Made by a program: the position numbers and the translations under genes. The notes below the pieces were generated by a model that was not told the DNA's origin, made no database searches, and saw nothing but the letters and a program-made list of their open reading frames with translations. Shown here piece by piece: positions 31,232-43,690 of a stretch of DNA of 64,000 nt. The stretch comes from Purpureocillium takamizusanense (taxonomy: Eukaryota > Ascomycota > Sordariomycetes > Hypocreales > Ophiocordycipitaceae), in NCBI RefSeq assembly GCF_022605165.1, contig NC_063069.1, positions 5,394,001 to 5,458,000 on the forward strand. Reading direction: 5' to 3'. How positions within the stretch are numbered: position 1 is the stretch's first letter; the number at the start of each line of letters is the position of its first letter.

Positions 31232-34191
31232 ATGCAGCCGGCAAAGGGGAAGACGGAGCCGCATGGACGCAAGGCCAAGGTGGGAGCCGCCTGCACCGTC
31301 CCGGACCCCACGAGTCTTGCTAACGCGCGCTGCCGTGTCCAGCTTGCCAATTCGTACCAGCAATTGTTGGAGTTCGTACCGTCCTCCCCTGGCCCCCTTT
31401 CTCTGTCTGCCCCGACGCGCGCCAGCTAACCTCTCGCAGCGAATTCTCGACCAACGAGCTCCGATCTGTCGGCAACTATACCCTCGGCCGCCTGATCGGA
31501 AAGGGCTCCTTTGGCAAGGTGTACCTGGCTTCGCATAAGCTCACCAACGGCTCCAAGGTACGACTCATCCGTCCTCACATATCCCCGAGTCGCCTCCGAG
31601 TCCATCCGCTGACCTGCCATCCCAGGTTGTTCTCAAGTCGGCGCACAAAGATGACTCGAACCTCGCCCGTGAAATACATCACCACCGGCAATTTGTGCAC
31701 CCGCACATTGCGCGGCTGTACGAGGTCATTGTGACCGAGTCGCTAGTCTGGCTCGTGTTGGAATATTGTTCCGGTAGGACAGCATACACACCAACACCCC
31801 TCCCCCGACGTGCGAGATGTGGCTGACACCAGACATGCCGTAGGCGATGAACTCTACAACTACCTCCTCGAGCATGGGCCGCTGCCCGTCAACAAGGTCC
31901 AGAAGATATTCGCGCAGCTAGTCGGCGCCGTCGCCTACGTCCACATGCAGTCGTGCGTCCATCGAGATCTCAAGCTCGAAAACATACTTTTCGATAAGCA
32001 TGAAAACGTGAAGCTCGTCGACTTTGGCTTCACCCGCGAGTACGAGGGCAGGACGAACCACCTCCAGACATTCTGCGGCACGATATGCTATGCAGCCCCC
32101 GAAATGCTGCGAGGCGAAAAGTACGCCGGCGAAAAGGTTGACGTCTGGAGCCTGGGCATCATCCTGTACGCTCTGCTCTGCGGCGAGCTGCCGTTCGACG
32201 ACGACGACGACAATGTGACCCGCACCAAGATCCTGTCCGAGGAGCCCCCATACCCGGACCACCTCCCGGCCGACGCCGTTCCTCTGCTCAAGTCCCTCCT
32301 CTCGAAACGACCGTTTCCCCGCCCGGCACTGGACGAGATTCTCGCCCACCCGTTCTTGGCTGAGCATGCAGCTCCCCAGCAGCATATTCTCAAGGTCAAG
32401 ACGCAGCCGCCATTTTCGACGGCGCTGGAAAAGGACTGCCTGCAGCGGATGCGCAGCGCTGGCGTCGACATTGATGCCGTCATCGAGAGCGTGCTGGCGC
32501 AAAAGTGCGATGCATTGTCTGGCTGGTGGAAGCTACTGCTCGAAAAGGAGGAGCGCAAGATGCTCCGGCGAGAAAAGCGGCGAAAAGAAAAAGAGACGGA
32601 GCGAAGTCTTCGCCGGCTTTCGGCGGCGTCGAGTCGGCTGGAGCGCATGGCGCCCACGCTGCAGAATGTAGACGAAGACGGTGGCCTGACCAGCCAATTC
32701 ATCCGGCTGGGCGAGTCCAGCAGCTCTAGAAGGGGGAGGAGTGAGCGTAGGAGTGCTCACTACCATCCCGACTTTGCCATCTCCGACCTTCCCCAGCTGC
32801 CCGAAGCCAACAGAGAAAGCGGAACGTCGTACGAGGACATGCCACCAACGCCGATAGACAAAGACTCGATCCGTTCTGTCTCCACGTCCCGCCATCGTCG
32901 ACCGATACCGCCTCCAAAGGAGGGCATACTGCGCAGTGCGAGATCTAGAGGCTCCACTCTCCACCTTGTCACCACGTCGGAGACGATGCTCAAGGAGCAA
33001 GACGCAGCAGGGAACCAGAACCGGCAGCAGACGACCGGGCAGAAGACGAAGAAGAAGCCAAGCGAGGCCATCATTGCCCACTGGAAGCACTGGACGCACT
33101 GGCTGCTCGAGAACACGTCGCGGAGGCGCAAGGGGCACGAGAGGCGGACGAGCCGCAGCACCCCCAACCTGCACAGGAAGGAGTCAAGCGCCCGCAGCAG
33201 CAAGGATGCCAGCCCCCGGCCGCAGACGAGCAAGTATCCCACCGCGGGGTCGCCCGCGCAGGCTACGGTGTCGCTCCCCAAGAGCGTCGTGGCCAACGGC
33301 CATGCGTCGAAGGGAACTCCAGCGCAGGGCAGCTACGTTCATAGAGGGACCACGACGTCGCGGTCCTCGTCGCTATCGACGACGGCCCACGCCCATCATC
33401 CCCGACCGCGCGTTGCCACGTCGCAGTCCTATAAGAGACAGTCGCTGTCGCCGTCGCCGCTGACCCCCCGTTCGACGATTCGCCGTTCCTCGGCGGGCTT
33501 GCGTGGGAGGAAATCTACTTCCTCGTCCATCTCATCGGTGCGTTCAATGCACCATCACCACCATTCCCACTCCAAAGCTTCGTCGACAAGCTCCGCGGGA
33601 TCCGTCTCGACGTGTAAGACGCCACTTGGCCGCGGTCACTCGCCGCACCACTCCGTCAAAGTCCTCCCTGCGACACCAACGACGACGTCGTTTCCATCCA
33701 ACATTCGGCTTGTTCTTGGATCGCCCGCGCCGCCGCCCCTGCAGCTCTACAACGAGGGCATGCCTAGCAACCAACCGCAGCCACCAGGGTCGCCGAACCC
33801 CTTCTCGTCGGGCGTTTTGTTCGCGAAGCGAAAAAAGAACATCTTCAAAGGGCCGACGCTGAATTTTGGCGGTGGCTTTGGAATGGCCAGCGGTAGAAGT
33901 GCATCGGCACACTCCCGAAGCGGCAGCGGTTCGGCGCGCGGGCGCCCATCTGGTGAGATCACGATACAAGAAGAGGAAGAAGACGAAAACGCCGTGGCAG
34001 AAGATCCGGACGAAGACATTGAAGAGGTGGATATGTTTAACCCCATTGTCGGCGGTCCGGGCGAAACGATTGAAGAGCAAATCATCGAAGATGAGGACGA
34101 AGAGCCGACGTTTACGACGAATGTGAACAGCCCGACCTTTTCCAAAAACGACGAGGGGCCGGCGGCGCCAGAGGCGAAACTGGTGGCCTGA
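31232..34191 (+). CDS. Serine/threonine protein kinase, YPL150W/Kin4-like CAMK type
   Basis: Four exons, about 31232-31380, 31440-31557, 31626-31773 and 31844-34191, give about 920 residues. The exon 1 donor is weak (GTCCTC at 31381), with an alternative at about 31355 that keeps the same phase. The kinase domain begins GNYTLGRLIGKGSFGKVYLA (glycine loop), continues with KVVLK (catalytic lysine) and LVLEYC, then VHRDLKLENILFD, KLVDFGFTREY, FCGTICYAAPEML and DVWSLGIILYALLCGELPFDDDDD, and ends near HPFLAEH. It is complete and should be active. The long C-terminal part is Ser/Arg/Lys-rich and probably disordered, with a KEERKMLRREKRRKEKETER coiled segment and an acidic tail. The kinase domain resembles a fungal group represented by yeast YPL150W, whose role is poorly defined; a relation to Kin4 or Snf1-related kinases is possible. 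Confidence 0.88.
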
Positions 34192-34674
34192 GATGGCGAT
34201 ACCCCATTACATATACACGGAGATGGCTTTGACGTGTGCAGCTTTTTTATTCTTCATGTCTAAACTTTTTGTGCGAACGCAGGACGGGAGGAAGAGCAGA
34301 TACCCGTCCACGACTCGTGGAAGAGCGTGCGATAGGACCTTTGTACGAGTTATCCGTGGTGTGCGTATCCGCGCTCTGGGTTCAAAGCGATGCTCAAGCG
34401 CGGCTTCTTGGTCGCGGAAGTTTTAGAGGCGAAGCGTGCCTACGATACAGACCGGACGTCGACTACGGAGCGCGGGAATCGAGAGCAGCAAATGTATAAA
34501 TCACTCGTTGATGGGTATAGTTATGCGACCTAGATATCCCGGTAACTCCAATCCAAGCGTGTCTGAGATGTCTCTCATCATGACTGTGCTCCAGGGCCCC
34601 AAAGTACATTCATCCAGCCGCCGCCTCCCGAATTGCCTCGTGACATGAGAATAGCAATTCAGGGGACCGTCGCA
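34192..34674. other. Intergenic, convergent 3' flanks
   Basis: Between the kinase stop and the ILM1 stop. No coding signal. Confidence 0.55.
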
Positions 34675-35565
34675 CTACTCGTCGTGGTCGTGCGCGCTCC
34701 TCTTGCGATCCGCGCGGCCGGCCACGCGGAGCTTCTCGACGACGCCCGCGCGCTCCTCGCGCAGGGTGACCCAAATCCAGAACCAGGTGATCATCTCGAG
34801 AAACATGAAGGTGAAGAAGACGCGGTTCTTGAGGGCGTCGCCGCCCCAGCCGGAGGGGCGGTAGACCGACGACGGAGAGGACGAGGACGAGAAGGAGGGG
34901 GGAGTCGAGGTCGAGGTCGAAGGCGGGACGACGCCGCCGGTTGCGCCAGCGCCTGCGGCGGCAGCGCGCCGGCCGGCGCGAGATAGAGACGCGGTGCCGA
35001 AGATGGGGGAGGAGGGTCCGAGGAAGTACGAGTAGAAGACGAGGAACATGGAGAAGAGGGAGCGGAGGGGCGCTGGTGGGGCGAGCAGATGGTGAGTTAG
35101 CCAAGAAGACATGGATATGCTGCCCGGGGTCTGGTCTGCGGGACGAGCAGGCGGGGGAAGTATAAGGGGGAGAGGGGGAGGCGCACCTTGGGTGCCCCAG
35201 TAGTAAAGCGCGCCGAGCTCCTCGGGCATGGAGAGGGATACGAGGTCGCTCAGGCCGAGGAGGGCGAGCACGACTGCGAGGAAGGCGAGGGCGGGGGACT
35301 GGGCGTCGAAGCCGCGGACGGCGGGCTGGTTTTATGACGAGAAATGTTAGTGTGGTGAGCCAGCCTAAGGCAACATAGACACCCAAGTAGGTATGGGGAA
35401 TGGGAGAGTACAGTGCGCCGGACGTACCATGCCCATGCTCTCGCCCATGACGAAGACGATGGCCTGCTCATCGATAGTGCGCGGGTTGGTGAGGAAGAAG
35501 AAGGCGAGGGTGAGGTGGAAGAGGGAGACGGAGGTGATGATTGTCTTGGCGGCGATGAGCGGCAT
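34675..35565 (-). CDS. ilm1: ILM1 family membrane protein (increased loss of mitochondrial DNA 1)
   Basis: Three exons, 35428-35565, 35187-35325 and 34675-35072, encode 224 residues. Four hydrophobic segments are visible: TIITSVSLFHLTLAFFFLT, LAFLAVVLALLGLSDLVSLS, LFSMFLVFYSYFLGP and VFFTFMFLEMITWFWIWVTL. Between them are the ILM1-family (PF10311) blocks NPRTIDEQAIVFVMGESMGM, FDAQSPALAF, MPEELGALYYWGTQAPLRS and WGGDALKNRVFF. A Ser/Thr/Pro/Ala-rich loop of about 40 residues before the last helix is lineage-specific. In yeast, Ilm1 is an ER membrane protein whose loss destabilises mitochondrial DNA; more recent work links it to K+ homeostasis in the ER. The charged tail (ADRKRSAHDHDE) faces the cytosol in that topology. 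Convergent with the kinase gene. Confidence 0.9.
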
Positions 35566-36920
35566 GGCGGGCGGGCGGGCGGGCGGCGGCGCGCACGCTT
35601 TCGAGTCTATATGTTCGAAGTAGGTACTTGGGTTCTGCCTGTTATAAGTCGTTCCTCGTTCACGACGAGGAGTTGGTCGAGAACACCGCGGGAGCAGGCG
35701 ATGGGGGCCGTGGACGGGGGGTCTTTTGGCTTGTGTGGTGGTTGTCGCGGGGAGGAAGGTTTGTTGAAACGAGGGACAGCAAAGTCGTCGGGTGTGGTGG
35801 TTTTCGATGGGATGGACGCGCGTTGTGCCTGAGACGACGACGTCTTTGTCTTGTGCTGCCGCCGCTGCTGGAGGGGGAGGGTGTCTTTGATCGGAGAGAC
35901 AAGGGAATGACGAAGGGCACGCACCAGTGGTGGTGGTGGTGGGCGGGCTCAGTTATGGGCGCGGCGCGGCGCGGGCGCAGGCGTGGACGCGGCGAGCTGG
36001 CGACGACGAGGACGACGACAACGATCGAATCGGGAGGGCAGAGGGAGGACGAGGGAGGGAGGGAGGCGGCGAGCAAGAGAGCGAGAGAGTGAGCGAGCGG
36101 ACGAGTCACGACGAGAGGAGCAGGGAGGGTGTGAGTTGGCGACGATGCAGCCTCGTTTTTTTTGGGGGGGGGGGCGGGAGCTTGTCCTGGCGCTGGATGC
36201 TGCTGGTGTCGTCATGCCCTTGTCCCTGTGCCTGGACGTCCAGCGCGCACTCCGCTGAAGGACAGGTGTGGGTGCGGCAGGCCGGGAAGCACGGGACGGG
36301 CGGGAGTTTAAAACGCTGCCTGCGTCCAATGTGTCGTGCGTCCGTGCCCTGGTCGTTAGACGCTCCAGAGGGGACCCAACTTACTAACTTACCTTAGGCA
36401 GGTACCGCGTCGCCACCACTGGAGGCCCCTGGAGGCCCCTGTGGGAGCTCAACACGCGGCAGGCTCGGGGCTTTGTGGTAGGTTGTGCCCAGACTTAACT
36501 TGGGGAAGGGGCGACGGGTTCAGAGGGTGGGTGGGTGTGGCTGTGACCTTGGAGTTTTCCATTCAGCACAGTCGCCCGCTGATGAGGCTGGGCCGCGGGG
36601 GAGGGCCTGCTGTGGCGCATGCTTCCCAGCCCTGAGAGTACCAGCTGCAGTGAACTTTCGCCGAAGCTGAGCTGAGCTCATGGAGTGCCTCAACTCGACG
36701 CTGTCATCTCTCCAAGCTCGCAGGAGCCTCCATGGCCAAGACGCCGTCGGCCTTGTAGCTCGCACACCTATCCTTCCAGATCTCGCGAGGAATACAGCCA
36801 TACGCGCACCATACAGCAAAGTCTGAACCGCCAATGGCGACCGCCTGACACTCGGATCCAGAGTTCCAGGACTCACCCACCCCGCGGCGGCGCTCGCGCG
36901 TCTACACAGCGCCATTCATC
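35566..36920. other. Intergenic between divergent genes, low complexity
   Basis: Shared upstream region of ILM1 (minus) and GGTase-I beta (plus). It has GGCGGGC and GGAGGGAGG runs, a G run at 36164-36173, and a tandem duplication of CTGGAGGCCC at about 36419-36441. Open frames on both strands are compositionally driven; none has a domain. Confidence 0.5.
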
Positions 36921-38440
36921 ATGGCCGGCCTCGACACGGCGCGGCACACCAAGTACTGGCAGCGATGCTACTCCTCCTTCCTGCCTTCCGCCTATACCGC
37001 CAACGACTCCACGCGCCTGACCTTTGCCTTCTTCATCGTCTCGGCCCTTGATTTGCTGCGCCCGTCCGCGGACGCGGCCACGGCGCCCCCGCCGAGCGCC
37101 GCGCAACGGGCCGCCGTGCGCGCCTGGGTCCTCGCCCTGCAGCACCCGGACGGCGGCTTCTGCGGGAGTCCGACGCACGCGCTGCGCGACCGCCCGGCGC
37201 GCGGCGCGGCGAACCTGGCCGCCACGTTCTTTGCGCTGCTGCTGCTGGCGCTGGCGGCTGGAGGTGGTGATGGCGACGGTGATCTGGCAGAGGCAGGGGC
37301 CGAGGCGCAGGCGCGCGCGGCGTTCGCGGGCGTCGAGCGGAGAAAGCTGCTGCGCTGGCTGAGGCGGCTGCAGCGCCGCGATGGGAGCTTCGGGCAGGTG
37401 CTGTGGGAGGGCGAGGCAGTGGGCGGTAGGGATATGCGGCACAGTTACTTGGCGAGCTGCATACGGTGGATGCTGCGTGGGGAGGGCGATGGCGCGGAGG
37501 AGGACATTGATGTTGAGGGCATGGTGGCGCACATTCGACGATGTCAGGTGAGTTACGGTGAGACTATGGCTTTGGGCGACTACTTGGAGATGCTGAAACA
37601 TGTCGTCTAGACCTTTGACGGAGGCCTAGCCGAGGCGTCGGAGCATGAATCCCATGGTAGGTGCTTCTTAGCTATGGGCTACAACGTCTACGAGGCTGAC
37701 TTTCCCTCTTCAGCTGGTTACGCCTACTGCGGCATTGCGGCACTCTACATGCTCGACCGTCCATGGTCATCCTCTTCCGCAGCCCCCAAAGAGGCGGCTA
37801 TGAAGGCCGGGATCGGGTGCCGCGACAGGCTGGTGCGCTTCCTTGCCCACCGGCAGTTCGAGTACCTCGCGAAGCAGGAGGAGGAGGGTGACGATGCCAG
37901 CGACGATGAGAACTTTATCGAGTCCACGCTCGGCGAACTAAATCTGGACGATGGGTGTGCCTGCGTGGGCTTCAACGGGCGGTGGAACAAGAAGGCGGAC
38001 ACGTGCTATACGTGGTGGGTAGGCGGCACGCTGGCGGTCAGTCTCTTATCCCCTGGTTGCGGTGCGGTGAGATTATGAATGGCAAGCGGGCATTCGTCGA
38101 GCGACATACTGACGGCGCCCCGTGGCAGATGCTCGACAGCCTGGACGTGGTCAACGCGGCCCCCTCGCAGCGGTACCTGGTCGATGTCACGCAGCATCGC
38201 ATCGGCGGCTTCGGCAAGGCCGTCGGCTCGCCGCCCGACATCTACCACTCGTATCTAGGGCTGGCGGCGCTGGCGCTGCTGGGCGAGTCGGGCCTCAAGG
38301 AGTTTGACATGGGGCTGTGCTGCAGCAGGGACACGGCGCGCAAGGTCGAGCTAGCCCGCGCTGGGTTGCTGGAGAGGGAGGAGAAGAAGGTGTTTGACGA
38401 GGATGGATTCTGGGAGGCGGCCGGGGCTCCTTCGCGGTAG
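36921..38440 (+). CDS. cdc43: Protein geranylgeranyltransferase type I, beta subunit
   Basis: Four exons, 36921-37547, 37611-37656, 37714-38036 and 38129-38440, encode 435 residues. GGTase-I attaches a 20-carbon geranylgeranyl group to CaaX-box proteins such as Rho GTPases, acting as a heterodimer with the RAM2-type alpha subunit. Alpha-alpha barrel repeats of the prenyltransferase beta family are visible: ALQHPDGGFCGSP, LQRRDGSFGQ, CQTFDGGLAEASEHESHAGYAYCGIAAL and the zinc-site segment KKADTCYTWWVGG (Asp320 and Cys322), with the third ligand His in PPDIYHSYLGLAALAL. The start MAGLDTARHTKYWQRCYSSFLPSAY has the usual N-terminal KY.RC..SFLP motif. An acidic insert (EEEGDDASDDEN) lies in a loop. 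The HxHFxR and WW features match GGTase-I rather than farnesyl or Rab transferase. Confidence 0.93.
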
Positions 38441-38801
38441 CGGCAGCACTCTTATATGGACTGGATACCGGAGGTACAGTATTGTATAGTATGCTATACG
38501 TCCAATAGGAAGGACTGGATGCCTGAGTGCGTTCCCGTATAGTCTACTGGCACGTGTACTCGACGTGCATATACGTGAGCTTTGCAACATGTTTGCAAGA
38601 GTGAGCACACGGCGAGGGCGGCAGCATGCTCGTGCAACGTACGAAGTACGAAGTAAGTTGATGCACCATGGCACAGTGCGATTTGCTGGGTCACAGTGGG
38701 ACCAATGTTGGAAACCCCTGCCTGCCGAGATTCACCCGCGCGGATGACTTCATACCACTGCCAGAATCGCGACTCGATCCATCTTCTCCATCACCCCAGC
38801 C
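38441..38801. other. Intergenic spacer
   Basis: Between two plus-strand genes. Contains a TACGAAGTACGAAGTA motif at 38640-38655. No coding signal. Confidence 0.55.
38640..38655 (+). repeat. TACGAAGTACGAAGTA dispersed motif
   Basis: Direct repeat of TACGAAG. Close matches occur at about 10334-10347 and, on the minus strand, 27374-27387, with a shorter form near 24380. All are intergenic. Confidence 0.6.
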
Positions 38802-39342
38802 ATGTCATCCTCCTCGGCGTCGTCGTCAACACCGCAAACGGGGGCCGCCGACGCCGGCCCCTGGGACAGCAAGACGAAGCAAAAGTTTGAAACGTGAGCC
38901 GCGACCTCAACACCAACCCTCCCCCCACACGCAGACAGACACACGCGACCGATCCGCCTTCCCCATGGCAGGTTCCGCTGACACCGCCACGCGCGACGAG
39001 GGAGACAGGAAGTCGAAGAGCGAGTTTTACGACCCGTGCCAAGAGGCTGCACAGCGGAGCTACAAGTGCTTGTACCGCAACGGCGGGGACAAGAGCATGT
39101 GCGGCGAGTACTTTCAGTGCGTTCACCGCCACCTTTGGATCCGTCGATGTAGCACCGAGGACAGACTGGATGGACGAGGGCAATGCTGACCACGGGGTTG
39201 CAATTCGCAGGGCGTACCGCGACTGCAAGCAAGCTTGGGTACGACCGACCGCGGATAAACGATGGAAGATAAGAGCCATGAAGTGCTGACGTGCTGATAG
39301 ACTGAGCGGAGGAAGAAGGAGACTGGCGGCAAGTTCTTCTGA
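38802..39342 (+). CDS. cox23: COX23 mitochondrial intermembrane-space twin CX9C protein
   Basis: Four small exons, 38802-38893, 39009-39116, 39211-39238 and 39301-39342, add to 89 residues, all phases agreeing. The protein has two CX9C motifs: CQEAAQRSYKC and CGEYFQAYRDC. These form a coiled-coil-helix-coiled-coil-helix fold oxidised by the Mia40 relay in the intermembrane space. The blocks SEFYDPCQEAA, NGGDKSMC and AYRDCKQAWTERRKKETGG fit Cox23 (CHCHD7), which is needed for cytochrome c oxidase assembly and copper homeostasis. The third exon is only 28 nt and the gene is split by introns of about 60-115 nt, so simple ORF calling misses it. It follows the GGTase-I gene on the same strand by 361 bp. 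Confidence 0.93.
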
Positions 39343-39810
39343 GGCGGCGCGCGGGCGGAAGCGGCTCACACGACACGATACGACTTCACTCTGGGGAGTC
39401 TGGCTGGCGGATGGAGCGCATCGGCAGATGGTGTACGATACTGTAAAACACGGCGGGCCGCTGGAAGCTGGTGTTCCACGTGTGGGAGACAAGGCATGGT
39501 GCTGTGGCTTGTTCTGATGCCGAGGGAGTTGAACGACAGTCATACTACTAGTGTCTTATGATCTAAAACCTGTCCCTCTTTGGCTACACGTCGCTTGTCG
39601 GTCATAAAAGAGTATCGACAGCGCCCGCGGCCGTCATGATATGCACAGTGCTGTTTGGTTGCGCCGCACGGTCCCCTCAGATGCGGTCACGCATTCACTG
39701 CCCCTCCAAACTTTGATGCTGGCACACACACACACACGGTCCTCTGTGACCGAGCCTCTCGATAACCACACCACGCAGCGTGCACCGACTTCTGCACCCC
39801 GAATCCCGTC
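39343..39810. other. Intergenic spacer before NAA25
   Basis: No coding signal. A short CA microsatellite sits at about 39723-39736. Presumed promoter of the downstream gene. Confidence 0.5.
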
Positions 39811-42800
39811 ATGAGCCGCCCACGCCCTCGGCTGAGAAACGGCGTCGACCTGCAGCTCCAGTCCGCCTTCCAGGACGGCAACTGGCCCGTCGCCATACGC
39901 CTGGCCGAGAAGCGGTGGCGCACCTTCAACGACCAGTACTTTGAGGTGAGGGAGGGCCGGCCTGAGGGCGTGCCATGCGGCCCAGGCGACCGACCTGACG
40001 AGTAGCTGCCGCTCCGGCTTGTCGAACTCGGCCGCTGACTGAGGGTCACTAGATTGTCAAGATTTGCAGCGAGGCTCAGCTCGATGACCCTGCCGCCAAG
40101 TTTGCCGCTGTGGCGGCCGTGAGAAAGTACGTCGAGGACGGGACTGTCGTCAAGGATGCTGACGGCATCGACCTGCTCGAGTGGGCCACTCTCTCGTTGC
40201 TCGACGACGACGACTTCCCCGAGACGCTGGGGCCTCTCCGAGTGCGCTGCGTAAAAGCCTCGCCCAAGGACAAGACGGCCGCCACGCGCTGCCTCGAGTC
40301 GTGTCTGCTGCATTGGGATCTCGTGAGCGCGCAGCAGGTACGCCGCCTTGCTTGTCATCAGACTGATCGCAGGTTGCAACGCCCAGACTAACTGACCCCA
40401 TGATAATGGTATACACAGATTGCTGCCATCATTGACAGGTCCTTTCCTGCCGAGAGATCGTTCTTGTTCTGGAACATTGTCATCACACACCTGCTGGCGG
40501 TATGGGTGCCGTACCCTCCAGTTCCCACTGCTCGCGGCTGACGCTTTCACAGAAAAGCCCACAGTCGCCGCCGGAGAAGAAGAAGCTGTACGGCATGCTC
40601 GCGCAGAAGCAGATTGAGCGTGCTGCGCAGCTCACCGAACAGGTAGAGTAGATCCCGGTCGCTCATTGCGTACGCGCGCGCTCGCAAGGCTAAGACTGAC
40701 GATTCAGGCGAGAAACACCAACGCCGAGGACGCGCCGCCGACGCCACCCGCGCGCAGCGTCAAGACAGAAGAAGAGATTCTTCTACTGTACGACGTGGTG
40801 GAGACGCACGGCAGTGTTGACGACTTCGCCAAGCTGCTTACCAGCCCTGTCTTCAGCCCCGTGTCCCAGTTCCGGCTCGGTCGTAAAGAGCTGTTCCTCC
40901 GGGTGGTGGCCCAATTGCGACGACAGGGCGACTGGCAGCGCGTGTTTGACTTTTGCCACGAGTGCTTGTCGGATGCGGACGAGAACGATGAGCCGACGCT
41001 GCTGGCCTCAGACTGGAGTGTGTGGAAGCACTTCATCGATGCGGCATCGCAGCTCAAAAGCGTCAACCCCACGTATGTTTGTTATCTAACATTCACTGGA
41101 GTGTGGCTGACTGAGTCTGCTAGCACGTCAGAAACAGTTCGAGACCTTCTTCTCATCCTCATCAAATCCAAGAACCTGCGCCCCATGTACAAGCGAAACC
41201 TGCTCCTGGCACGGGTTTCGGCCGCCTTCAGCCTTGGTCCCAACGACGAAGATGACTTGACGGACGGCCGGCCGTCGTCACTTCGGCTGCGTGAGCTAAT
41301 TACCTACATTGACCACCAAAAAGGAAGCCTAGCATGCTTTGACGACGTCAAGGGCTTTGTCGAGAGACTTGACCCATTGGCAGTTAAGCATCTTGCCTAT
41401 GACCGTGTTCCTGAACTGGCTTCAGGCACTGCGGACGCTCTGACGATCGCAAGAATTCAGCTTCTCTCGCTGAAGCTACAGTATTTTGCGTTGACATGCC
41501 TTTCTAGTGTGTCAAGGCTACCTGGAGAGAAACCCTGCTCAAAATGCATAGTCTGCGACGCCGAATTCAGTACGGCGCTCTGCGCTTCATGCCTGTCGGA
41601 TGTCGCTCAACATGCCATCCAACAATACCGCTCGTACACTAGGGAGCTGGCCGGCAACGTGTCCGCAGAGAACGAAGTTATCCCAGAGCTTGCCATGACT
41701 GCCGCGTTTTGCAACATGAGGCTAGCGTTCAACTCTCAGCTTCCTGAATACAAGCCGTCAAACGCGCTGCCTTCTATGCGATATCTTCTACGAGCCCTCT
41801 TTGTTTTGGAGCACCAATTCCATCTCACGCCAAAGCACAGCCAAACGGCTCTGCTCCTCGTCCAGCTGCATCTGCGCCTCGGGTCTGCTCACAGGGCTAG
41901 GGAAATTTGGGACGAGCTCGCTGTCAAGCGCACAACCTCGGACGCCCTCGCGCCCATATTTTACGATCGCCTGTCAACCATCTCGCCGCTTGTCATCTCG
42001 CCATCAGATAACTGGGGCTGGCAGCTGGTCGAGACACTGAAGCAACACTACTCGGTGTCGCTGAAGCTTAGAATGCCCAGGCGTCTCATCGATGCTTTCG
42101 AGGCTGGGAGCTATGGGAGCATCCTGGGCATGCCGCAGTATATCGAGGACCTACGGAGGAGCTGCACGAGGGTGATGAGCCTCGTTGAGGAGGCCAGGGC
42201 AGAAAGGCTGTTTGGTCAGCCTTTTGGCGAGATCCTTAGTGACCGAAGATTCCGTAAGTTACCCGTGGCTCGGAAGTGGACAATTCTGACACAGTGCAGT
42301 CGATGTGTTCGATGGCCTCCGGCTTAACGAGCTGGTCGACTATGGATCGTTCGCTTCGTGGGATGCTAGCATTTGTACGCCTATGCACATACGATTGCCT
42401 CTAGGGCCTGGACCTTCGGTACGTGTGCTGCATATACCCATTCGCGCAGGACTGACACCATTCAGAATGAACGATCACACCTGTCGCTGTTGTCGGAGGC
42501 ATTTCACGATATACTCGACCACAAGCCACCCACAGTGTATAAAGCGTCCGCCACCGCCACTGAAGCAGACAACACTTTTGTTCTCGAGATGATGGCGCGG
42601 CTCAGCAACTCCATGCCTCAGTTCCTCCGCGGCGCCGCCTCCAAGACTACGATGGCGGAGATGTTGTATTTTGAGGTCGTCAGCCTCCTCTGCACGTTGA
42701 CTCCGCTTTGCACCAGCATTGCTCGAACAAGCACTCCGCCCGACGAACTCAACCAACTAGTAAACTCGGTGCTGTCTGCCTTGGAGACACTCCGCTCAAT

Positions 42801-43227
42801 AGCGCCGCAGGAGGAAGTACAAAGCGTGGAGGGCGCAATGTTGGCATTGAGTTCGCTTCACAACATCGCGATGCTGCGAGACACTGCAGTCGCAGTGAAG
42901 CTGACTACGCAGTGGATCCAGGCCTTCAACGAGCGCGAAAAGGAGCGCGACAGGTCCGGCAGCAGCAACCTGCACAAGGAGGTGATGGCGCTCGTCAAGT
43001 CCATGGAGTCGGCCGCGCAGGCCGCGTTGAAGGGTGGCTGCGAGCTTGTCAGTAGCTGGAAAGACGGTGCGGTGGATGGTATGGGCTTTGTACCCACATT
43101 GAAGCGATGGGTGTTTGACGGTGACGAGACCGGCCTCGCCGACATAGTCGAGGACGGGACGGTGCTGGAACTGGCGAGGAGTTTGAGGAGCAACATTGCA
43201 GGGTGGCAACAGGTTAAATGGGAATAG
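39811..43227 (+). CDS. mdm20: NatB N-terminal acetyltransferase auxiliary subunit, NAA25/Mdm20
   Basis: Eight exons, 39811-39945, 40053-40337, 40419-40499, 40553-40642, 40708-41072, 41124-42253, 42300-42418 and 42466-43227, join without frame breaks to 988 residues. It is the TPR scaffold of NatB, which with catalytic Naa20 acetylates N-termini beginning Met-Asp/Glu/Asn/Gln on the ribosome. The N-terminus (RLRNGVDLQLQSAFQDGNWPVAIRLAEKRWRTFNDQYFEIVKICSEAQL) is the family's first TPR hairpin. Later landmarks are DLLEWATLSLLD, LYGMLAQKQIERAAQLTEQ, EILLLYDVVETHG, LGRKELFLRVVAQLRRQGDW, then SLACFDDVKGFVERL and HSQTALLLVQLHLRLGSAHRA. In yeast, loss of Mdm20 disturbs actin cables and mitochondrial inheritance. 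The short exons 3 and 4 are supported by phase and by TPR continuity. Confidence 0.93.
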
Positions 43228-43690
43228 ACGGAATAGACTAGGCACGGTTGAGGCAGTAGCGGTAGCAAGCATATGTTGGCTAGTCCACTATAAAGATCCC
43301 GGCTCGGAGACCGACAGCTGTTACGAGATAAACTGAAGCACATCATGTGGGCACCAGCGCTGGCGTGATCCTTGTGGTGACGGTCTGCGTCGTCGATTCG
43401 CACAAGCACTGAGCATCGAGAGGGCGTAAAGCCGTAAGACTGTTGCAACAGTTGAGACCCGAAATGCATGCGTGCTGCCTTTAACAAATAGCCGCTATCC
43501 GTTGGATGATCAACCCAGCCTGCGCATGCCCCATGTCTGTGCCTGATGTTAATCATGCTCCCATTCTAGGTCCTTGTTCTGCTCGATCCAGGCATCGTTT
43601 CCGTAATGATGTCACGAGAGTCAATGTTTTCGCAGAATAATGGCATGCGGCTTCATTCACTCACATTATATAGGCCTGACTATGTAACTA
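43228..43690. other. Intergenic, convergent 3' flanks
   Basis: Between NAA25 and the CFEM/PTH11-type receptor gene. No coding signal. Confidence 0.55.

Noticed and set aside
35660..36109. Minus-strand 149-codon frame with signal-like N-terminus
   Set aside because: Product is His/Pro/Ser/Arg low complexity in repeat-rich intergenic DNA and shows no domain.
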